Part shown: piece by piece, positions 45,403 through 53,481 of the stretch
How the letters are laid out: each line of letters starts with the position of its first letter
Position numbering within the stretch: position 1 is the stretch's first letter
Source of the DNA: Mesorhizobium_L sp035547755
GTDB lineage: Bacteria; Pseudomonadota; Alphaproteobacteria; Rhizobiales; Rhizobiaceae
DNA length: 64,000 nucleotides
Direction: 5' to 3'
NCBI GenBank assembly: GCA_035547755.1
Contig: DASZUG010000039.1
Coordinates: 19,335-83,334, forward strand
Program-made: the position numbers and the translations under genes
The notes under the pieces: generated by a model
The model's database searches: none
What the model was told of the DNA's origin: nothing
What the model saw: the letters and a program-made list of their open reading frames with translations, nothing else

Positions 45403-48400
45403 TCAATCCGCAAGCACCCGCGTCGAAGGGAAGGAAATTTCCACCAGCGTGCCTTCGCCGGGCGTCGAATTGATCGAGAAGCGGGCGCGGTTGGCTTCCA
45501 CCATGGCCTTGGTGAGCGGCAGGCCGAGTCCGGTTCCGTCGCCACGCGGCCGCTTCAGCGCGTTCAGTTGCTTGAACGGTTTCATCGCCTGCTCGATCTC
45601 GACCTGGCTCATCCCGACGCCGGTATCGCGCACGCGCATCACCACCTCGCCTGAAGGCTCATAGGCTGTCGAGACGATGACCTGGCCACCGGCCTGCGTA
45701 TAGCGGATGGCGTTGGAGAGCAGGTTGAGCGCGATCTGGCGCATGCTTCTCAGATCGGCGACGACTTCCGGCAGGCGCGAGAGGAAGCTGGAGCGGATGA
45801 TCACCCTTTCGCGGTTCGCCTGCGGCTGCATCATCGCCACCGTCTCGGCCAATGTTTCGTTGAGCGATACCGCCTCGTAATTCATCTCCTGTTCGCCGGC
45901 CTCGATCTTGGAGATGTCGAGGAGATCGTTGACCAGATCGAGCACGTGGTTGCCGGAGCGGTTTATGTCGCGCAGGTAGTCGCGATAGCGCTCATTGCCG
46001 ACGGGTCCGAATTTCTCATCCATGATCAGTTCGGAGAAGCCGATGATGGCGTTGAGCGGCGTGCGGATTTCGTGGCTGACGCGAGCGAGGAAATCGGTTT
46101 TCTGCGACGAGGCGCCCTCGGCGAGCGAGCGGGCCTGGGTGAGTTCTTCCTCCGCCCGCTTCCATTGCGTGATGTCCCGCACGACGGCGCAATAGCCATT
46201 TTCGTCCGGCAAGCGGCCGATCGTCATGAAAAGCGGGATGAAACGCCCCTCCGCCTCGCGGCCGATCAGTTCGAGGCCGTCATTGAGAACGCTTGCCACG
46301 CCGTTGTCCGACAGGCTGCTCAGATAATCCCGCGCGGCGCGCTGGCTTTCGATGGCGAAAAGGGACGCGAAGGGTTTTCCCGCGACTTCCGCGCTGTCGA
46401 AGCCGAAAAGCGCTTCCGCGGGGCGGCTGATGGAGCGGATCGTTCCATCGTTGTCGATGAGGACGACGCCGTCCGTGGCTGTATCGATGATGGCGCGCAG
46501 TTCGGCAAGGTGCGATTGCAGCGTCCCGACATCCGGCGCCGCTTCGACCGGCGTCTGCCCGGCCACGGCTTGTCGGGGTTGCGTTTCGGCACGCCTCAGC
46601 GCCATCAAAAGCGCCTTGCCGTTTTCCCATGGGACGGATTGCAGGAACGCCTCGACGGGAAACGTCTCGCCGCTCCGGTGCTTCAGGCAAACTTTCCGCT
46701 CCTTGCCGGTCTCGTCGAGGGTGGGATCGGCGAAAAGTTCGCCCAGCCCCCCTGCGGAACGCACCTCTTCGAGCGAGGAATAGCCGACAAGATCGAGAAA
46801 ATGCGGATTGGCGTAATGCAGGACATCCCCTGAATGGACGAGGATGGGCAGCGGCAACCGCGACAGGATGGTGGAATAGAATTCAGGCTGGACGTGGGCC
46901 GGTAGGAAGAAGGCCGATGGCGTCGCATGGCGCGCGGGAGCATCGGGCCGCGGTTCGGGGATGTCTTTTTGTTCTTCGCTGGCAACAGGCGCTTTCGGCG
47001 CTTGGCTCGGGGGCTCTTTTCTCGCGTCCGTTGCACCATTCTCCGAAGACGCGCGCGCTTCGTCCGCCTCGGGCGGGTTTTCCGCGGCGCCTTCGGCCAA
47101 GGTCGATATTTCCGAGGCGTCTTCCGGTCCCTGATCCCGCTTTTCTTCCGCGACGGAATCCTGTGCTTCCGTTTCCTGCTGGGAAACCGTCGGGAGCGAC
47201 GGCCGTATTTCGGCGCTTATCGGCGTGGCGGAATTTTTTTCCTGTCCGCTTTGTTCAGGAGCCTTGGCCGCGCTTTCCTTTTTCAGGCGCGCACCGATTT
47301 CCTGGAACGCGTGACGCTCGGCCGAGGAAAGGCCGCCTTCGGGGAGCGTGGGACGATGCTCCGCGAGCCGGATGATCTTGTCGCTCAGCCGCCTTTCGGG
47401 GCCGCGTTTGACGCTCAATGCCGGCGGCTCGCCCTTGAACGGGTCGTGGGCCTCAGGCCCGCTCGCGGCCTGCTCCTCCGGCTGCGCGTGACCGGTCACG
47501 GCCGGGCTGGCGTCATTTGCAGGAATCTGGGCCGCTTCCGTTTTCTCCGGCGCCGCCGATGAGAGTGATGCTTCCGTGGCATGCGGGGGAGAGGGAGGCA
47601 CGGCGACTGCCTCGCCGAAGCGTGCGACGCCGAAACCGCGGAAGCCTTCGAAGACGCGCTCCCTGCCATAGATGGGCAGGCCGGCGAGATCGACTGGGAC
47701 GGCGAGCGTCGTTCCTCTTGCCGGCCACATGACGGAGCGTCCCGACCAGGTATCCCGATGATCCAGAAGGCGCGCGATCTCCCCATCGAGATCGAAGCCA
47801 AGTTTTGTCGCGACTTCCGCGAAATGGCGCCCGATGATTTCGTCCGCCGAGCCGCCGAGCGTGCCGACAAATTCGTCGGATATCGCATTGAAGCGGCCAT
47901 CCGCATCCGTCCGCCAGACGAATTTCATCGGCGTTGACGGCAGGCCGGGTTCCACGCGCGTTGGTGCGGCAACCGTCTCCTGTTTGATCGCTTCCTCGCC
48001 CCCGGATTGAATGGAGGGGCCTCTTTCCCGCGGGGAGTCGGGTCGCCGCGCGGCCTCGTCATCCTCGCTCTTGAAATACCAATGATCCTCGTGGTCAGGA
48101 TCCTTGTTGTTCCCGTTGGCCGGAACGGTACGCGCCGTTTTTTCGGTGTCCGGTTCCGTGTTTATGGGGTCGTGTTCGGGTGGAGTAACGCGTTGTTCCT
48201 GCGCGATCATGGCGGGTTGCGATTCGGCGTCGGATGCATCAGCCACCCCTTCCACCATGACCACGAGATGAAGAGCCGGATCGTCCGTCAATCGCGCGAT
48301 TCCGGCTGGAACGCGGTGTGCTCCCGCAGGAACGAGTTTCTTCACCAGCCGGTCTTTCTCCCGCGCGACCTCGTGGACAAGCTCCAGGATCGCCTCACGG

Positions 48401-48903
48401 TCGAGCCCCAGTTTGGCGGCGCTGCGCGACGCCGCTTCGATCTTGCCCTCCGCATCGACAAACGCGGCGACATAGTCGTCGCTGGCGAAACCCGAGATCG
48501 CCCGCTCGGCCGCCGCCTGTTTCCCGCCTGCGGACTGCTCGGCCGGCTCGGCCAGAAGAATGGCGGCCTCGCCACCCGGCAGCGTAATGCCGGAGGCAAG
48601 GAAGACGGCGATTCGGCTCGTCAAGCCCTGGATCAGGCGCACCGAAACCGGGTGATCGGCGGGGATCGCGGGAAAATCGCGTGCGGCGCCAATCTGTCGC
48701 AATGCCGGCGCGCTGAGACCGGAGGCCGAACCCATGGCCGCTTCCACGGTACGGTAGCCGAGAAGGGCGGCGCCTGGGCCGTTCGCCCAGATGATCTCGT
48801 CGAGAGACGTGGACAGGATGACCAGGGAATCTCCGGCCGCAAATCTCTCCCGGACCGGGTCGAGGACAGCGATATCTATGAACGAGTAGCTTTCGGAAGC
48901 CAT
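45403..48903 (-). CDS. pdhS: PdhS-type PAS sensor histidine kinase (cell-cycle, DivK partner family)
   Basis: A 1166-residue soluble histidine kinase of the PleC/DivJ/PdhS family, which sets DivK phosphorylation and cell polarity in Hyphomicrobiales. No membrane helix. N-terminal PAS-like regions (ILSTSLDEIIWANGPGAALLG; a second around 340-440) are followed by an acidic Ala/Pro/Glu-rich linker of about 250 residues, two PAS domains, and the kinase core: H-box HEIRTPLNAIIGFSEL with His944 and the PdhS-family DEKFGPVGNERYRDYL, N-box NLLSNAIRY, G1 DTGVGMS, G2 GDGTGLGLPL. It is longer than Brucella PdhS (about 1035), mainly through the linker. ATG 48903 has AGGAT before it; an upstream frame is discarded. 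Confidence 0.88.
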   Translation of the reverse strand: MASESYSFIDIAVLDPVRERFAAGDSLVILSTSLDEIIWANGPGAALLGYRTVEAAMGSASGLSAPALRQIGAARDFPAIPADHPVSVRLIQGLTSRIAVFLASGITLPGGEAAILLAEPAEQSAGGKQAAAERAISGFASDDYVAAFVDAEGKIEAASRSAAKLGLDREAILELVHEVAREKDRLVKKLVPAGAHRVPAGIARLTDDPALHLVVMVEGVADASDAESQPAMIAQEQRVTPPEHDPINTEPDTEKTARTVPANGNNKDPDHEDHWYFKSEDDEAARRPDSPRERGPSIQSGGEEAIKQETVAAPTRVEPGLPSTPMKFVWRTDADGRFNAISDEFVGTLGGSADEIIGRHFAEVATKLGFDLDGEIARLLDHRDTWSGRSVMWPARGTTLAVPVDLAGLPIYGRERVFEGFRGFGVARFGEAVAVPPSPPHATEASLSSAAPEKTEAAQIPANDASPAVTGHAQPEEQAASGPEAHDPFKGEPPALSVKRGPERRLSDKIIRLAEHRPTLPEGGLSSAERHAFQEIGARLKKESAAKAPEQSGQEKNSATPISAEIRPSLPTVSQQETEAQDSVAEEKRDQGPEDASEISTLAEGAAENPPEADEARASSENGATDARKEPPSQAPKAPVASEEQKDIPEPRPDAPARHATPSAFFLPAHVQPEFYSTILSRLPLPILVHSGDVLHYANPHFLDLVGYSSLEEVRSAGGLGELFADPTLDETGKERKVCLKHRSGETFPVEAFLQSVPWENGKALLMALRRAETQPRQAVAGQTPVEAAPDVGTLQSHLAELRAIIDTATDGVVLIDNDGTIRSISRPAEALFGFDSAEVAGKPFASLFAIESQRAARDYLSSLSDNGVASVLNDGLELIGREAEGRFIPLFMTIGRLPDENGYCAVVRDITQWKRAEEELTQARSLAEGASSQKTDFLARVSHEIRTPLNAIIGFSELIMDEKFGPVGNERYRDYLRDINRSGNHVLDLVNDLLDISKIEAGEQEMNYEAVSLNETLAETVAMMQPQANRERVIIRSSFLSRLPEVVADLRSMRQIALNLLSNAIRYTQAGGQVIVSTAYEPSGEVVMRVRDTGVGMSQVEIEQAMKPFKQLNALKRPRGDGTGLGLPLTKAMVEANRARFSINSTPGEGTLVEISFPSTRVLAD

Positions 48904-49060
48904 GCCTGATCCTAAATCGTCATTACGACGTAAGCACCCGAATCCTAATGGCCAACACGGCTCTAAGCTGGTTAACGCATTGTTAATATGCAGAACATCG
49001 CCTGCCGTCCACACGTGCCTTTTGCCGGGCGCGGCTTTTCGCCGGTTTGGTTAATGGAAT

Positions 49061-49091
49061 TGTGCGTTGCAAAAAAATGTTGCAATGCACA
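49061..49091. promoter_or_regulatory. TGC-rich inverted repeat at the phasin promoter (possible PhaR site)
   Basis: TGTGCGTTGCAA (49061-49072) and TTGCAATGCACA (49080-49091) are inverted repeats with 11 of 12 bases paired, 7-nt spacer. A possible promoter overlaps: TTGCAA at 49080-49085, 17 nt, TATATG at 49103-49108. PhaR repressors bind TGC-rich palindromes in phasin promoters. Binding here is inferred. Confidence 0.55.
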
Positions 49092-49180
49092 AAAGCAGGT
49101 CTTATATGATTGGCCGGACGTAGCCAGTTGCATTGCTGCCTTCCATGATGGCGGGCAGCCACCAGATCGAGGTTTCTAAC

Positions 49181-49645
49181 ATGAGCAAAGTTTCGACAAA
49201 ACCTGCTCCCGCGGCAGGTTCGCAAGAATACCCCTCCTTCGACGCCAGCAAGACCGTGGACCAGTTCCGGGCTTTTGCGGAAAAGGGCGTCGAGCAGTCG
49301 CGCGAGGCCTATGCCAAGCTGAAGGCCGGCGCGGAAGATGCCCAGAAGACGATCGAGACAACCTTCGAGACGGCGAAGACGGCGGGCGTCGATCTTTCGC
49401 TGAAGGCGATCGCGGCGTTTCGCGCCAACGCGGAAGCGGACCTTTCGCACCTTGAAGGGCTCATTGGCGTGAAGTCGCTTTCCGAATTCTTCGAACTTCA
49501 GACCTCCTATCTGCGCAAGCGCGTGGAGATGGCGATCGAGCAGACGAAAGAGATGCAGGTGGCCGGTTCCAAGGCCGCGGAAGAAATCTCGAAGCCGCTC
49601 AAGGGTTCGTTCGAGAAGGTGGTCAACAGGCTGAAGGCGGCCTGA
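49181..49645 (+). CDS. phaP: Phasin (polyhydroxyalkanoate granule protein)
   Basis: A 154-residue amphipathic helical protein of the Phasin_2 family (SKTVDQFRAFAEKGVEQSRE, AKLKAGAEDAQKTIETTFE, LSHLEGLIGVKSLSEFFEL in succession). It coats PHB granules. The start ATGAGCAAAGTTTC at 49181 is preferred to the longer frame from 49133. The upstream palindrome fits PhaR repression. A strong bidirectional hairpin follows. Divergent from pdhS across 277 AT-rich bp. Confidence 0.9.
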   Translation: MSKVSTKPAPAAGSQEYPSFDASKTVDQFRAFAEKGVEQSREAYAKLKAGAEDAQKTIETTFETAKTAGVDLSLKAIAAFRANAEADLSHLEGLIGVKSLSEFFELQTSYLRKRVEMAIEQTKEMQVAGSKAAEEISKPLKGSFEKVVNRLKAA

Positions 49646-49668
49646 AGCTTTCTTCGGCCAAAAGTCGA

Positions 49669-49702
49669 AAGAAAACGGGCCGCATTTGCGGCCCGTTTTC
49701 TT
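49669..49702. terminator. Bidirectional intrinsic terminator between phasin and csbD-like gene
   Basis: A perfect 16-bp inverted repeat, 49669-49684 with 49687-49702, of the form AAGAAAACGGGCCGCA, loop TT. The A-run before and T-run after let it end transcription from either side of the convergent genes. Confidence 0.88.
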
Positions 49703-49706
49703 GTGG

Positions 49707-49886
49707 TCAGGTCGACTTCTTTATCTTTTCCTTCACGTCGCCATAGGTCTTCTGCACCTTTCCCGCGGCCTTTTCTCCGGCGCCCTTGGCTTCCGTTTTT
49801 TTCGATCCCGTCATCTTGCCCGCCGCCTCCTTGACCGCGCCTGAAGCCTGTTTGCCGGCGCCCTTTACCTGATCCTTGTTCACCAT
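49707..49886 (-). CDS. CsbD-family stress protein
   Basis: A 59-residue hydrophilic protein, MVNKDQVKGAGKQASGAVKE followed by repeated AGK/GAGEKAAGK units: the CsbD/YjbJ family, abundant under stress but of unknown biochemical role. CAGGAGATA precedes ATG 49886; the frame open to 49922 lacks family residues. I looked for an EcfG promoter upstream: a GGAAC is present but has no partner -10 box at 16-17 nt. Confidence 0.88.
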   Translation of the reverse strand: MVNKDQVKGAGKQASGAVKEAAGKMTGSKKTEAKGAGEKAAGKVQKTYGDVKEKIKKST

Positions 49887-49952
49887 CGGATATCTCCTGT
49901 CTCCGCTGTTGTGCGTTCCCAACGTCTAACGCAAGAGACGGTTCCAATGGCG

Positions 49953-50837
49953 TCAATGGCGGGCTGCGCCTTCCAGATGTCTGAGCTTGTCGGGATTGCG
50001 CATGATGTAAATGCCGGCGACCTTGCCGTTTTCTATCGCCAGCGCGGTCGTTTGCAGCATGCCGTCGGCTTCGCGTGTCACGAAGCCGGGCAGGCCGTTA
50101 ATGCTGCCGTAGGAAACGAGGCTGGACGGATTCTGGACGAAGAATTGCGCCAGGGCGCGATGCACGGTCAGCACCTTTTCGAGGCCGATAATCGGGACGG
50201 TGGCTGCGGAGCGCTTGCCGCCGCCGTCGGAATAGATGACGACGTCGGCCGCGAGCATCGATTGCAGCCCTTGCATGTCGCCGCCGCGCGACGCGGCGAA
50301 GAAGGCCGCCGCGATTTCCCTGCCGCGTTCCTTCGGCACCTCGAAGCGCGGGCGTTCCGCCCGGACATTGGCGCGGGCGCGGCTGGCAAGTTGGCGGCAT
50401 GCCGCGGCATCGCGCCCGATCGTCGTGGCTATCTCGTCGAAGGCGACGCCGAACACGTCGTGCAGCAGAAACGCCGCCCGCTCCAGCGGCGAAAGCCGCT
50501 CAAGCGCCACCATCAGCGGCAGGGTGACGTCGTCGATCTCTTCCTCGTCGGCGCCGACCAGGGGCTCGGGCAGCCATGGACCGACATAGATCTCGCGCCG
50601 CCGCCGCGCCGACTTCAAGACATCGAGGCAAAGCCTTGTCACGACCCGGCGCAGGAAGGCCTCCGGCGTCCGCACCGTCTCGCGGGCAGTTTCGAGCCAG
50701 GCGATGAACGCCTCCTGCACCACATCCTCCGCGTCCGCGACTGAACCCAGCATGCGGTAGGCGACCCGGAGGAGCTTCGGACGCAGCGGGTCGAATGAGG
50801 CCGCTGCGTCAATGTTGAGGTTCGGGGCCGAGGCCAT
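49953..50837 (-). CDS. ECF41-family RNA polymerase sigma factor (SigJ-like)
   Basis: A 294-residue extracytoplasmic-function sigma factor with a fused C-terminal SnoaL-like domain that modulates its own activity in place of an anti-sigma factor. Sigma region 2 is at about 18-85 (LLRVAYRMLGSVADAEDVVQ), sigma region 4 at about 110-165. The diagnostic ECF41 motifs are all visible: WLPEP in the linker, DGGG(K) and NPDKL in the C-terminal domain. Its ATG shares one base with the stop of the AhpD-like gene, the standard ECF41 partner. A perfect ECF41 promoter precedes that gene, so the pair should be autoregulated. A longer open frame upstream is a shadow. Confidence 0.93.
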   Translation of the reverse strand: MASAPNLNIDAAASFDPLRPKLLRVAYRMLGSVADAEDVVQEAFIAWLETARETVRTPEAFLRRVVTRLCLDVLKSARRRREIYVGPWLPEPLVGADEEEIDDVTLPLMVALERLSPLERAAFLLHDVFGVAFDEIATTIGRDAAACRQLASRARANVRAERPRFEVPKERGREIAAAFFAASRGGDMQGLQSMLAADVVIYSDGGGKRSAATVPIIGLEKVLTVHRALAQFFVQNPSSLVSYGSINGLPGFVTREADGMLQTTALAIENGKVAGIYIMRNPDKLRHLEGAARH

Positions 50838-51298
50838 CAGGCGGCGTTCGCCTTCTGAGGCTCGGCCTTGAGCGGGCCGAGCTTGAAGCCGACGCCCAGC
50901 TTGTTGAAGGCGTTGATCACGCCGATCATCAGGCTGATGTTCACCTGCTCCTCCGGTGTAAACTGCGCCGCCACCATCTCGTAGACATCGTCGGGCGCAT
51001 GGGTTTCCGACAGCCTGGTCAAGGATTCGGTCCAGGCGAGCGCGGCGCGCTCGCGTTCGGTGAAGAGATCGCATTCGCGCCAGGCATCGAGCATATAGAT
51101 GCGCTGCTCGGTTTCTCCAAGCTTGCGGGCTTCCTTGATGTGCATGTCGAGGCAGATGGCGCAGCCGTTGATCTGAGACGAACGGATCTTGATCAGTTCG
51201 CGCAGGCTGGGCTCCAGCCGTTCCTGGATGGTCTGGCCATAAGCGATCAGCGGTTTCACCAGGTCGAGATTGGCGTAGGGATTGAGACGCGTGGTCAT
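50837..51298 (-). CDS. AhpD-like carboxymuconolactone decarboxylase-family protein (ECF41 partner)
   Basis: A 153-residue alkylhydroperoxidase D-fold protein with the redox motif CAICLDMH (CxxC-x2-3-H), proton-relay Glu in the preceding helix and NAFNKLG near the end. It probably detoxifies peroxides or reduces a small electrophile. It is the usual neighbour and target of ECF41 sigma factors. ATG 51298 has GGAG 7 nt upstream; the in-frame ATG at 51304 is too close to it. Transcribed from the ECF41 promoter at 51332-51358, first of a two-gene operon with the sigma factor. Confidence 0.9.
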   Translation of the reverse strand: MTTRLNPYANLDLVKPLIAYGQTIQERLEPSLRELIKIRSSQINGCAICLDMHIKEARKLGETEQRIYMLDAWRECDLFTERERAALAWTESLTRLSETHAPDDVYEMVAAQFTPEEQVNISLMIGVINAFNKLGVGFKLGPLKAEPQKANAA

Positions 51299-51331
51299 TG
51301 TCATGCTCCGTTTTTCTTGTGACGACGACAT

Positions 51332-51358
51332 GACGAGACAGCGCGTCCGGATGTGACA
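51332..51358 (-). promoter_or_regulatory. Perfect ECF41 promoter
   Basis: On the minus strand TGTCACA (51358-51352) and CGTC (51335-51332) are separated by exactly 16 nt, the published ECF41 consensus TGTCACA-N16-CGTC. It lies 33 nt before the AhpD-like ATG, so the sigma factor should drive its own operon. Confidence 0.88.
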
Positions 51359-51394
51359 TACGCCGGAATTTTTTTTATGGCGCGCTCCAGAAGA

Positions 51395-51465
51395 CAAAAA
51401 GGGCGGCATCGCTGCCGCCCTTTCCGTAAGCTTTTATGCGTGGCTGGATCAGAAGTCCATGGCCG
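51395..51465 (-). repeat. Copy 1 of a ~70-bp groEL-3'-end/terminator segment
   Basis: Nearly identical to 54162-54230 (one mismatch and two single-base indels). On the minus strand it reads ATGGACTTCTGA (Met-Asp-Phe-stop, as at GroEL C-termini), then about 35 nt, then a perfect 11-bp hairpin AAAGGGCGGCA with a T-run: an intrinsic terminator. Here it follows the NTF2-like gene and ends that operon. Confidence 0.75.
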
Positions 51466-51491
51466 CGTTGGCTATGCGGTCGATGTTGCCA

Positions 51492-51860
51492 TCAACCCTT
51501 CACATAGCCCATCGCCTCGACGATCAGACCGCGCTCGACGCGCATGAGGTTCACGCCGCGCACCGAGTTGCCTTCGCCCCATTTGTAGCGCCAGCGGATC
51601 GTGGCGCGGTCGCCGGCAACGGAGGTTTCCTCGAGATCGAAGCCGGTGCCGGGTTCGGTGGCGATCCTGCTCCAGCGTCCAACGCAAGCGGCCTTACCGA
51701 CATGGCGCGCGCCGTCGGGCGCGGGGGTGGTATTCTCGATCACACAATGTTCAGCCACGATGTCGTCCAGCGCGGACGGGTCGTGGCGCTGAAACACGTC
51801 GTTGAAACGCTGCATGATTTCCGTGGTTTCCCTGGTTTGTTGATCGAAACGGTCGCTCAT
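51492..51860 (-). CDS. NTF2/SnoaL-like (ketosteroid-isomerase fold) protein
   Basis: A 122-residue cone-fold protein: TTEIMQRFNDVFQRHDPSAL, IVAEHCVIENTTPAP, GRWSRIATEPGTGFDLEET and IRWRYKWGEGNSVRGVNLM in sequence. Such proteins bind or isomerise small hydrophobic molecules; no specific reaction can be assigned. AAGGAGA precedes ATG 51860. It overlaps the OsmC gene by 4 nt and ends the ADH-OsmC-NTF2 operon. Confidence 0.8.
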   Translation of the reverse strand: MSDRFDQQTRETTEIMQRFNDVFQRHDPSALDDIVAEHCVIENTTPAPDGARHVGKAACVGRWSRIATEPGTGFDLEETSVAGDRATIRWRYKWGEGNSVRGVNLMRVERGLIVEAMGYVKG

Positions 51861-52333
51861 AGCGATCTCCTTGCTGTCGTAACTGGTCCGGTCCCGGCGC
51901 CGCGTTCGCGGAGGCTTGCCTTGAGCGTAATGGTTTCGATACCGGCGAGCGCCCTCGACACCAGGCAATTCTTCTTCGCGACTTCGGCAAGCTCAAGAAA
52001 ACCCGCCTCGGCGAGACCGGGGACTTCTCCCTCGGTCTCCAGATCGATGCACGTGATAGTCGGCCCGGCGCTGGTTGCCCCAAGATGCACCTTGGCAATT
52101 GTGTGGATGAGGTTTGGGACGTGGCCAGCATTGCCGAGGGCGAAAGTGAGCGCCATGGAAAAACATCCCGCATGCGCCGCGGCGATCAGTTCTTCAGGAT
52201 TGGTGCCGGGTCCATTTTCGAAGCGCGAGGGGAACGAATATGCCCCTTCGAACACGCCGCTCCCCAGCTTCAGCCGACCCGATCCCTCCTTCAGTGTTCC
52301 CTGCCAGCGCGCCTCTGCTTCACGAATTGTCAT
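51857..52333 (-). CDS. OsmC/Ohr-family peroxiredoxin-like protein
   Basis: A 158-residue OsmC-type thiol hydroperoxidase with the two conserved cysteines in AAHAGCFSMALTF (near 57) and AKKNCLVSRAL (near 125) and the Arg/Glu-bearing FENGPGTNPEELIA segment. It reduces organic hydroperoxides. CAAAGGAGAT precedes ATG 52333; 32 nt separate it from the upstream alcohol dehydrogenase gene and it overlaps the NTF2-like gene by 4 nt. Confidence 0.9.
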   Translation of the reverse strand: MTIREAEARWQGTLKEGSGRLKLGSGVFEGAYSFPSRFENGPGTNPEELIAAAHAGCFSMALTFALGNAGHVPNLIHTIAKVHLGATSAGPTITCIDLETEGEVPGLAEAGFLELAEVAKKNCLVSRALAGIETITLKASLRERGAGTGPVTTARRSL

Positions 52334-52365
52334 CGGAATCTCCTTTGATTCTCGGGTGTGTGCCC

Positions 52366-53382
52366 TCAGGCCGCCCGGATGACGACCTTGCCGAACACGT
52401 CTCCGCGCATGAAATAGCGATAGGCCTCGCGCGCCTCGGTGAACGGAAAGACGCGATCGATGACCGGCCGTATCCTGTGGCTGCCGATCGCGGCGCACAT
52501 CGCCTCCAGTCCTGCACGACTGCCGACGAAAACGCGCGAAAGGCTCGCCATGGTTCTGGAATAGACCTGACCGGGCAGCACCAGATCGTTGCCGTCGCTG
52601 TCGATGACGCTGAGCAGGACAATATGGCCGTAGAGTCCGGCTGCGGCGAGCGACTGGCCGATCGTCTTGGGTCCGATCGTCTCGACGACCAGATCGACGC
52701 CCTTGCCGCCGGTCAGATCGCGAACCGTGTCCGCCCATTGCGGCGTCCGCGCGTAGTCGATGACGTGATCGGCCCCTAAATCCCGGAGCTTCGCGATCTT
52801 CGCTTCGCGAGATGTCGCGGCGATGACTCTGCATCCCATCATCTTGGCGAATTGCAGGGCGAACAGCGCGACACCGCCGGTACCGAGCGTCAGCACGGTC
52901 TGCCCGGGATGCATGCGGCGCGATCCGGCTACGGCGCTCCATGCCGTTACTCCGGCGCAGGTAAGCGTCGCCGCCTCTTCCCAGGTCAGATGCTCGGGAA
53001 CGTGTACGGCCCATTGCTCATCGAGTACGGCATATTCCGCAAGCATGCCGTCCATGGTGCAACCCAACTGGTCGATCAGATCCGGTGTCAGCAATCCGTC
53101 GCGCCATCGCGGCCAGTAGCTGCCGGTCGCCCGATCACCGGTCTTGAAGCGGGTGACGGAATTGCCAACGGCGATGACCTCGCCGGCGCCGTCGGAGATC
53201 GGGATAACGTCATTTCGAGCGGGCAGTGGATAGGTGCCGCCAATGATCATGGCGTCACGCCGGTTTATCGACATGGCGTGGACACGCAGGACGATCTCAG
53301 TCGGCTTCGGAACGGGTACATCCTCTTCCAGCAGGGCGAGGCCGCCGAGATTGCCGGGGCTCTTCAAACGATAGACATGCAT
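52366..53382 (-). CDS. Zinc-free MDR-type NAD(P)-dependent alcohol dehydrogenase/quinone oxidoreductase
   Basis: A 338-residue medium-chain dehydrogenase. The GroES-like catalytic half (about 25-135) has ISDGAGEVIAVG and the cofactor half has VLTLGTGGVALFALQFAKM (GxGxxG variant GTGGVA) and ATSREAKIAKLRDLGADHVIDY. Zinc-ligand cysteines typical of true ADHs are absent, so it resembles a quinone or enone reductase. First gene of the operon, directly behind two tandem TetR-type operators. ATG 53382 chosen; a TTG 9 nt upstream is in frame. Confidence 0.86.
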   Translation of the reverse strand: MHVYRLKSPGNLGGLALLEEDVPVPKPTEIVLRVHAMSINRRDAMIIGGTYPLPARNDVIPISDGAGEVIAVGNSVTRFKTGDRATGSYWPRWRDGLLTPDLIDQLGCTMDGMLAEYAVLDEQWAVHVPEHLTWEEAATLTCAGVTAWSAVAGSRRMHPGQTVLTLGTGGVALFALQFAKMMGCRVIAATSREAKIAKLRDLGADHVIDYARTPQWADTVRDLTGGKGVDLVVETIGPKTIGQSLAAAGLYGHIVLLSVIDSDGNDLVLPGQVYSRTMASLSRVFVGSRAGLEAMCAAIGSHRIRPVIDRVFPFTEAREAYRYFMRGDVFGKVVIRAA

Positions 53383-53398
53383 GATGAACAATCCGAAG

Positions 53399-53440
53399 TA
53401 TGTAGACTGATTTACATATTATGTAGACTGATTGTCATAT
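53399..53440. promoter_or_regulatory. Two tandem 21-bp operators for the divergent TetR regulator
   Basis: 53399-53419 and 53420-53440 are direct repeats (19 of 21 identical) beginning TATGTAGACTGATT. The first is also an inverted repeat (ATGTA/TACAT). On the minus strand a TTGACC -35 (53449-53444) places the -10 inside the second operator, so binding would block the ADH operon and probably the tetR promoter. Confidence 0.8.
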
Positions 53441-53481
53441 TCCGGTCAAGCCGCTATTTTCTTCTCCTGACAGAGGATGAC

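Noticed and set aside
49887..49925. EcfG promoter for the csbD-like gene
   Set aside because: GGAAC is present but there is no GTT-type -10 box 16-17 nt downstream.
50838..51359. N-terminal extension of the sigma factor frame
   Set aside because: Overlaps the AhpD-like gene in another frame and is not sigma-like.
53399..53440. Two direct repeats considered as a minimal CRISPR array
   Set aside because: No spacer between them and only two units; position in a divergent promoter fits operators.
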